Origin: Siphonodentalium dalli
Taxonomy: Eukaryota > Mollusca > Scaphopoda > Gadilida > Siphonodentaliidae
DNA length: 64,000 nucleotides
Direction of reading: 5' to 3'
Assembly: GCA_032622095.1 (NCBI GenBank)
Contig: CP136069.1
Span: 16,837,273-16,901,272, forward strand
Part shown: positions 56,873 to 64,000 of the stretch, in pieces
Layout: each line of letters opens with the position of its first letter
Numbering within the stretch: position 1 is the stretch's first letter
Notes under the pieces: generated by a model
What the model was told of the DNA's origin: nothing
The model's database searches: none
What the model saw: only the letters and a program-made list of their open reading frames with translations
Translations under genes and position numbers: made by a program

Positions 56873-57087
56873 TGCAGAAATATTGGGTGGAGGGTATGAA
56901 GCAGAACTATTGGGTGGGAGGGTATGAAGCAGAACTATTGGGTGGGAGGATATGAAGCAGAACTATTGGGTGGGAGGGTATGAAGCAGAACTATTGGGTG
57001 GGAGGATATGAAGCAGATCTATTGGGTGGGAGGGTATGAAGCAGAACTATTGGGTGGGAGGGTATGAAGCAGAACTATTGGGTGGGA
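56873..57087. repeat. 28-bp tandem repeat
   Basis: Seven to eight copies of 'agcagaactattgggtgggagggtatga'. Confidence 0.95.
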
Positions 57088-57840
57088 CTGTGGGTGTGGG
57101 ACCGTGGGAGGGTGTTATTTGCGCACAATAATTGTCGACCGATTCTGACAGAGGTTTTACCCGAAGAGAGTACCTATGCTGTAATTACCCCGTGACATGA
57201 CGCCAGACGAAATAGTTCCTCTCTCAATATCGATCCGCGTGTACTGTAACTGATCAGATAAGTACTGTACTGTCAGATATATTTATAGTTATCACTAGTG
57301 AAATCCAAGATGGCCGATGGCGACCATGTTTTTAAATGAAATTTAGATAAATCCAATAGCTGCCACCCCGAAGAACCATAAGAATCAATGGGATGAAACA
57401 CCACAGTCAGTTCTGTGTCACGGAGGATTTTATCATGCAAAGAACAACATTCATAATAGCTGTCAGCGGCCACGTTTTTCATTAAGAGTTCTAAGAGTTG
57501 GAACTTCGAAATTTACACAAACATTGTCGTCCATATATTCACAGGCCGAGGTTAAAATAGCAGAAATGGTGCAATTATTTTGGTATATATATATTCAAAA
57601 GTTTTAAATAAAGCCAACTTCCGTTCGACGGATTTTGGCAATTCAACTACTAACACACCCGACCCACCGAAATAGTGTAGACTTCACGCGTACTTCATAT
57701 GTTAGGCTCACAGCAGCCTTGTATCAATAAGAAAGGCATTCACTGTGTGCATACGAGCAGACCCTATACGGATAATAGCGCTAACAATAACTGTAACAGA
57801 AGTCTCTAAGAAAGGTTTATTTTTATTATTGATCCGGAAA
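57088..57840. other. Unassigned stretch
   Basis: Contains 'gaaatccaagatggccgatggcgacca' (57300-57327), a phrase typical of dispersed repeats, and no recognisable exon. Confidence 0.4.
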
Positions 57841-58832
57841 TGTGTTTATTTGTGTCGTTTGTCTATAGACATGTGTTTATTTGTGTTGTTTGTCTATAGA
57901 CATGTGTTTATTTGTGTTGTTTGTCTATAGACATGTGTTTATTTGTGTTGTTTGTCTATAGACATGTGTTTATTTGTGTTGTTTGTCTATATACATGTGT
58001 TTATTTGTGTTGTTTGTCTATAGATATGTGTTTATTTATGTTGTTTGTCTATAGACATGTGTTTATTTGTGTTGTTTGTCTATAGACATGTGTTTATTTG
58101 TGTTGTTTGTCTATAGACATGTGTTTATTTGTGTTGTTTGTCTATAGACATGTGTTTATTTGTGTTGTTTGTCTATAGACATCTGTTTGTTTGTGTTGTT
58201 TGTCTATAGACATGCGTTTGTTTGTGTTGTTTGTCTATAGACATGTGTTTGTTTGTGTTGTTTGTCTATAGACATGTGTTTGTTTGTGTTGTTTGTCTAT
58301 AGACATGTGTATGTTTGTGTTGTTTGTCTATAGACATGTGTTTGTTTGTGTTGTTTGTCTATAGACATGTGTTTGTTTGTGTTGTTTGTCTATAGACATG
58401 TGTTTATTTGTGTTGTTTGTCTATATACATGTGTTTATTTGTGTTGTTTGTCTATAGACATGTGTTTATTTGTGTTGTTTGTCTATAGACATGTGTTTAT
58501 TTGTGTTGTTTGTCTATAGACATATGTTTATTTGTGTTGTTTGTCTATAGACATGAGTTTATTTGTGTTGTTTGTCTATAGACATGTGTTTATTTGTGTT
58601 GTTTGTCTATAGACATGTGTTTATTTGTGTTGTTTGTCTATAGACATGTGTTTATTTGTTTTGTTTGTCTATAGACATGTGTTTATTTGTGTTGTTTGTC
58701 TATACACATGTGTTTATTTGTGTTGTTTGTCTATAGACATGTGTTTATTTGTGTTGTTTGTCTATAGACATGTGTTTATTTGTGTTGTTTGTCTATAGAC
58801 ATGTGTTTATTTGTGCTGTTTATCTATAGAAA
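57841..58832. repeat. 31-bp tandem repeat, 32 copies
   Basis: 992 bp of 'tgtgtttatttgtgttgtttgtctatagaca' with single-base variants. A block with 'tttgtttg' in place of 'tttatttg' marks the middle (about 58185-58385). Confidence 0.97.
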
Positions 58833-59343
58833 TGCACGATATTCCGTAGAAGTGAAGTTTCTCTGCGTAAAAGTGACTTTTAACGAAATAACGGACAGTT
58901 AGAGCTGTTGTTATGTTCTGTTAATGTTAGAGCTCTAGATTGTGTATATGGTCTGCCTGTATGGATGTCTTTGTTAGCGGTAAAGGGCTAGTCCAAGTTT
59001 CCTTCAACACAATCTAAACGAGCTAGTGAAAAGGGATAATACTGGTTTACGTACAATTCTCTTACCAATCTATAGCGGGTTTTACACCCAGATCCAGTGG
59101 CGGGACTTTTCGTAAATTTTAATCGACTTTACCATACATTCGTGACGCATTCGTGATATTATGGTCTACATAATAAAAAAAAATCGCTATCCCCGATGTA
59201 TTTCCTTACTTTTCCCCTTCCACGTCTTATATGCCTGGACAATATAGTATATGGGATGATCGGGTGTAGCAGTGCGTTAACGTACATGTACTCCTAACTG
59301 ACTATGCCAGTACATCTAATTTTTGACTTATATTGTTTCACAG
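58833..59343. other. Presumed intron before the lectin exon
   Basis: No exon for the first half of the lectin domain was found here. Confidence 0.4.
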
Positions 59344-59549
59344 ATTATAATTTCTGGATTGGTGCTCTTGGCTTTGCGACGAACAACTGGCACTGGAGTC
59401 AAAGCCATCGGCCATTAAATTTCACCAGTTGGAGGTCAGGTTATCCCCGCAGTGGATATGAATGTGCAGGTATGAAGGGATCGTATCTGTACAACTGGAT
59501 CAATATGCCCTGCAACAGCAACTTGTATGGAATATGTGAAACAGAGTAA
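59344..59549 (+). CDS. Exon: C-terminal half of a C-type lectin domain
   Basis: It follows an acceptor TTGTTTCACAG (59333-59343) and opens in phase 1. The peptide starts YNFWIGALG and has NNWHWSQSHRPL, a WRSGYPRSGYECAG segment and YNWINMPCNSNLYGICE. WIG, the W-x-W strand and the spacing of the last two cysteines (ECAG..NMPC..YGICE) identify the distal half of a C-type lectin domain. EPN or QPD in the long loop is absent (SGYP), and the WND triad reads WIN, so canonical Ca2+-dependent sugar binding is unlikely from what is visible. It ends at TAA (59547-59549), giving about 68 residues. Alternatively CAGA|GTAAGA is a donor and the protein goes on. The first half was not found on this strand. 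Confidence 0.85.
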
Positions 59550-59918
59550 GACACTATATATATGTTTCTCTCCCTGTACTCTGACTGTCATCCTGTCTCT
59601 CAAATTCCATGCAGCGCCCTCTACATTAGCACTGCGATATAGCACTACCACAAGGATGGTACTTTGCGGAACGATACATCTATTTTTACATATCGTCAGA
59701 ACTATATTTAGTTACCTATTATCTTATTTTGACCTTCAAAAGTTTGCAATAATGGAAATTCTTTCGGTATTGATAAGAACAATACAGACTGAGCCAGACA
59801 TAGACAACTTTAATCCTAAAACATACGAACAAAGAACACGTAAGAAATCCTTACCAAATGTCCTTATGGTAGTGACATCTCAGCATAGCGATGGGAGATA
59901 ACTCTACCTGAAGTTTAC

Positions 59919-59991
59919 CTGTCTCTACGATAACCACCATCAAGCTCCATGCAGAGTTCAGTCCCTTTGCAGGACTTTTCGCTACACGCAC
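59919..59991 (-). CDS. Possible EGF-like micro-exon
   Basis: The minus-strand acceptor is CACGTGTAG (59992-60000) and the donor is GACAG|GTAAAC (59919/59918). The 73-bp frame, entered in phase 1, encodes ACSEKSCKGTELCMELDGGY. Cys-x4-Cys-x5-Cys then GGY fits the first half of an EGF-like module, but the fourth Cys expected after GY is Arg. It leaves in phase 2. It may be a decayed exon or chance; no neighbour on this strand supports it. Confidence 0.25.
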
Positions 59992-60250
59992 CTACACGTA
60001 ATGTGAAGTAAATTGATAGTTTTGTTGGTTACAATTAATTCTACATTATGCTGAGGAACTGAACTGTCCATATTCATTTGAAAATTGTCAATATCAAGCC
60101 AGAATGAATTGTAACTGACAAAACAATTCGCTAAACAATGTTAGATTTAATTAAGAAATTACGCATGCCGGCGGTGGTCAGACATAGCGTAGCGAGCAGT
60201 CTGAAATCAGTTTTTGGTTGGCCCACCCTCTGTATAGAAGTCACACTGCC
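59992..60250. other. Unassigned stretch before the tandem duplication
   Basis: A 60-codon frame at 60138-60320 enters the duplicated unit and has no domain. Confidence 0.4.
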
Positions 60251-61306
60251 CACCCGATGCAGCTCGGAGCTGAATCAAATATTCGGGGCAGTGTTTTTTA
60301 AACTTTATAATGGCAAATAAACCATATAATTCGACGGTCCAGCAAAACGGGGTTTAGGTAAATATAGATAAACTAGCTGAAACAGGTTCCCTTCGGAAGA
60401 CTTTATTCAGCGTCAGACTAGAAGCTTGCGGCCCCTTTTTATCGTTTAAACATTTTGTTTAAAAAAAATATAATAATGAGATTTAAAAAAATAATAGCCA
60501 CGTTTAAGAGGGAGGTAAAGTGGTAACATTTGAATGGAGAATTCAGTGTTAATTTTCTGAAAAGATTACTTAATACTTACAAAGCGGAGAAAACCGCTTC
60601 GTGACTTGTTGGAAAGTGTGAACATATGTTGAGTATATAATCACATTTTCATGTAATGTTGAGTTACTTGCTAATAATTACCAAACTGGGTCGAAAATAA
60701 AAATTCTGCTCTGCGTTTTCACTAGATATGCATTCAACCTTTCCAATAAGATACGATATGGTCACCTAAGCTTTGTTTAGTAAACTTTCATAGAAAATTA
60801 ACACTGAATTCCCCAAATGTTACCATTTTACCTCCCTCTTGAGCCAAAAATGTTATATGATTATCAGGCACCGCCTCATTGAAATATATGGCCCGCATTG
60901 GACGTTTTTATTTCGATTTTTGATATTATGACCCAAGAAAGTAAATTAAAAAATGGATTATTTTCCCAAATAGTTTTGGGTATGTTTATACAAACATGTC
61001 CATACGTATTGCGCATTAATTACAGAATACATTTATTTAAAATATAACTATGTGTAATGTGTGAAGAATGAGTATCATGAATGTATACGCATAGTGAGTG
61101 ATATAGAACATGAAGTAGATGTCTACATTGAAGAAAACTTATTAGCTCATCCTCATATTGTCTGGTGAACTGATTGTAACCCAAGAACAATTGAATGGCA
61201 CTGGGGGGAATTTAGTATCACATGTTATAATGGAGAGTTGTCAATATATAGACAACAAATGGCACTTGTTAAAATTCAGGGGCATTATAACATAATAGGT
61301 AATCCC
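60251..61306. repeat. 1056-bp tandem duplication, unit 1
   Basis: Starts 'cacccgatgcagctcggagctg'. Near-identical to the next 1056 bp, with roughly six differences by eye. It contains an inverted pair 'aagagggaggtaaagtggtaacattt'/'aaatgttaccattttacctccctctt' (60508-60533, 60817-60842). This makes most of the unit an imperfect 335-bp palindrome. No coding frame. Confidence 0.97.
60373..60420 (-). mobile_element. Helitron-like 3' terminus inside the duplicated unit
   Basis: CTAG at 60373-60376 (minus strand end), then CTGAAACAGGTTCCCTTCGG with a short TTCC/GGAA hairpin: the same 3' family as 55483. It is copied at 61429-61476 by the tandem duplication. The 5' end was not found. Confidence 0.5.
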
Positions 61307-62362
61307 CACCCGATGCAGCTCGGAGCTGAATCAAATATTCGGGGTAGTGTTTTTTAAACTTTATAATGGCAAATAAACCATATAATTCGACGGTCCAGCA
61401 AAACGGGGTTTAGGTAAATATAGATAAACTAGCTGAAACAGGTTCCCTTCGGAAGACTTTATTCAGCGTCAGACTAGAAGCTTGCGGCCCCTTTTTATCG
61501 TTTAAACATTTTGTTTAAAAAAAATATAATAATGAGATTTTAAAAAATAATAGCCACGTTTAAGAGGGAGGTAAAGTGGTAACATTTGAATGGAGAATTC
61601 AGTGTTAATTTTCTGAAAAGATTACTTAATACTTACAAAGCGGAGAAAACCGCTTCGTGACTTGTTGGAAAGTGTGAACATATGTTGAGTATATAATCAC
61701 ATTTTCATGTAATGTTGAGTTACTTGCTAATAATTACCAAACTGGGTCGAAAATAAAAATTCTGCTCTGCGTTTTCACTAGATATGCATTCAACCTTTCC
61801 AATAAGATACGATATGGTCACCTAAGCTTTGTTTAGTAAACTTTCATAGAAAATTAACACTGAATTCCCCAAATGTTACCATTTTACCTCCCTCTTGAGC
61901 CAAAAATGTTATATGATTATCAGGCACCGCCTCATTGAAATATATGGCCCGCATTGGACGTTTTTATTTCGATTTTTGATATTATGACCCAAGAAAGTAA
62001 ATTAAAAAATGGATTATTTTCCCAAATAGTTTTGGGTATGTTTTTACAAACATGTCCATACGTATTGCGCATTAATTACAGAATACATTTATTTAAAATA
62101 TAACTATGTGTAATGTGTGAAGAATGAGTATCATGAATGTATACGCATAGTGAGTGATATAGAACATGAAGTAGATGGCTACATTGAAGAAAACGTATTA
62201 GCTCATCCTCATATTGTCTGGTGAACTGATTGTAACCCAAGAACAATTGAATGGCACTGGGGGGAATTTAGTATCACATGTTATAATGGAGAGTTGTCAA
62301 TATATAGACAACAAATGGCACTTGTTAAAATTCAGGGGCATTATAACATAATAGGTAATCCC
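61307..62362. repeat. 1056-bp tandem duplication, unit 2
   Basis: Copy of 60251-61306. It ends at 'aggtaatcccca', after which unique sequence ('tgacatattctgg') follows. Confidence 0.97.
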
Positions 62363-62809
62363 CATGACATATTCTGGTAGTACAATGTAATGTTTGTCAG
62401 ATTAAATGAGTTTATATGAGTAACAGAGTTCCCTCTTTGATCCTGCGAGACGCATCTCAGCGGAGCGATGGGAGATAACTCTGCCTGGAGTTTGGTCGAT
62501 TCATTCATAAATGAATTCACTGCAAAAATGAATGAAGGGTAACTCTATTGAATTAGCTAATTTAAAGCATTGCAAGTGGACACAACTTATGGTCCAGTCA
62601 CCGTTGCATATCCATTGTTTTCTCTGTTTACTTGTTTCAAATAACTTTTTTGGATACCATAAATAAATACATAAATATTAAATAATGAAAAACAATTATA
62701 TCGCCAACCTCCCTTCAAAACTTTTGAGCTTTCTTACACTTTATATGCTCCTGTCATGCACCCATATGTGACCCGCCATATCAAATCCAGTCGTAAGTCG
62801 GGATTTTTT
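62363..62809. other. Unassigned stretch
   Basis: 'gcgatgggagataactctgcct' (62466-62487) is also found near 59889-59910. No exon seen. Confidence 0.4.
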
Positions 62810-63128
62810 ACCCTGTGCCAATGCATTCTCTTATATATGCGAGTCGACCATAGGTCGCCTCGCATATATAAGAGAATGCATTGGCCTAACAATTTTTTAT
62901 CATTTTTTTTTAAATAAATGTTTCTTACATTTAAAGAACATAAAATAGAAAACATCCATTACCCTACAGGGAGCCCCACACATATATAGAAGCATATAGA
63001 AGAGTGTCGTCTGCTCATGTTTGTCTGGGGCTCTCTATGGGTAAAATTATAAAATACAAGAAAAAATTATTAAAATTGTAAAAAATTGTTAGGCCAATGC
63101 ATTCTCTTATATATGCGAGGCGACCTAT
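62810..63128. mobile_element. Fold-back element with perfect 50-bp inverted ends, copy 2
   Basis: 62850-62899 and 63079-63128 are perfect 50-bp inverted repeats around an A/T-rich core. Nested on the left, 62818-62884 is itself a hairpin with perfect 26-bp arms (CCAATGCATTCTCTTATATA...). Modules are shared with 53056-53337 but in another arrangement. Confidence 0.88.
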
Positions 63129-64000
63129 ATATACTTTATTGACCTCCCTTGTCGGAGAGCATTAGTGAATATATTACAGTTTGGTGTTACCTGGCCGGTT
63201 GGATAGTTGGAATGCAGAGCGCGTCATGTACATGTAGCTTTGTCCCTGATCTTTGGAATCGCACATGCATGATAATGCAACCATGGCTGGAGTCGGGCCA
63301 TGTGACCGCATATTTTTCACCAATTCTGAGGGTATCGTCACCCCCTCCCATCTTTTTAATATCGATATTTTATCTTTTAATTTCAGTATGAAACCCATTC
63401 ATCCAGATCACGTCATTGGTTGAAAAGCTGGGTTCTCGGCTTATAGCTATTCAATGTTGTATTGCATAATTTCTAATAATAAATATATTTACTGATCAAT
63501 GCCATATCCGAGTAAGATATAACAGTTTCGTTAATGGCAGGACCTGGATATGTCAACAATCATGCATAGCAAGAGATGTGCTCCGCCCCGCGCTTACCCC
63601 CACGTGACATACTCCACAGTGTGACCGTGTCCCAAGTGTAAAAATCACTGGAATATTTTCGATCGCCGCAATGGGTTCTTTTTACACTTCTATATAGCAA
63701 CGCCCTGCTGATTGTCAATATCTTTGCCACAGTTCATAGAGATTCCAGAAGTATGGCTAAGATATCCAGATGACCAAAGGGAAATAACTCTAGTATTACA
63801 AATGTTAGCATCATCATTGTGCACATATATCAAATACCTCCTAAATGATGGTGACCAACATCCTTACCAAATTTCATTGTGAACCGACTTCCTACTTTCT
63901 GTCTGAGATATATGCTTACTCGGGAGGTCGAAAAATCAAAATGAACAAAGAGAAAGAACTCTAGTTATTCCATGATCCTACCCTTATTCCATTCAATAAA
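63129..64000. other. Unassigned right end
   Basis: The tail from 63770 ('caaagggaaataactctagta', 'taccaaatttcattgtgaaccgacttcc') looks like a dispersed mollusc-type repeat. A minus-strand frame at 63174-63398 and a plus-strand frame at 63149-63391 show no domain. Confidence 0.4.

Overview
This window is metazoan nuclear DNA with introns, very repeat-rich and AT-rich outside a few arrays. A marine mollusc (gastropod or bivalve) is the most likely source. This is an inference from the secreted TSP1/C-type-lectin exons, the phrases 'gggagataactct' and 'aagggcccgtaactctg' that I associate with mollusc repeats, and the mix of Helitron-like, hAT, BEL/Pao, non-LTR and SINE elements. No prokaryotic operon, rRNA, intact tRNA or CRISPR array is visible.

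The main result is a split gene on the minus strand from about 42.3 kb down to about 7.2 kb, which long-ORF searching does not show. It starts with a signal-peptide exon carrying a Thr/Ser/Pro-rich 10-residue repeat (41947-42301). Five thrombospondin type 1 (TSP1) exons follow (39661-39828, 35143-35310, 34257-34424, 21444-21611, 13995-14165), then the first exon of a C-type lectin domain (7212-7403). Every exon has AG/GT borders and every junction is phase 1. Four TSP1 exons are exactly 168 bp and the fifth is 171 bp, so all joins stay in frame. The second half of the lectin domain is not seen and probably lies left of the window. The large introns hold nearly all the repeats, plus a decayed F-box/LRR pseudogene at 30.1-30.6 kb and a 35-bp broken TSP1 exon at 33.54-33.57 kb.

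A separate plus-strand exon at 59344-59549 encodes the C-terminal half of a C-type lectin domain, also entered in phase 1. Its N-terminal half was not found in the window. A weak minus-strand EGF-like exon may lie at 59919-59991.

Mobile DNA, left to right: non-LTR remnant (1-1.87 kb); hAT-type element with 19-bp TIRs and 8-bp target duplication inside a GAT microsatellite (3157-4330); Helitron-like element (6.38-6.99 kb); two TTAA-flanked MITEs (8754-9232, 13132-13591); a gutted BEL/Pao LTR element (about 9.32-12.83 kb) with a third TTAA element nested in its right LTR; a long fold-back element (14694-15478); three tandem palindromic MITEs (19453-19927); a head-to-tail concatemer of Helitron-like elements (24662-28036) built on a 122-bp CpG-rich repeat that carries a perfect NRF1-type palindrome 16 times; a 5'-truncated non-LTR element with a 233-codon frame (42.8-43.7 kb); a SINE with perfect 13-bp target duplications (55868-56165); and fold-back elements at 53.06 and 62.85 kb. 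Between them lie about 25 tandem arrays and two large duplications (47.2 against 50.0 kb; 1056 bp in tandem at 60.25-62.36 kb).
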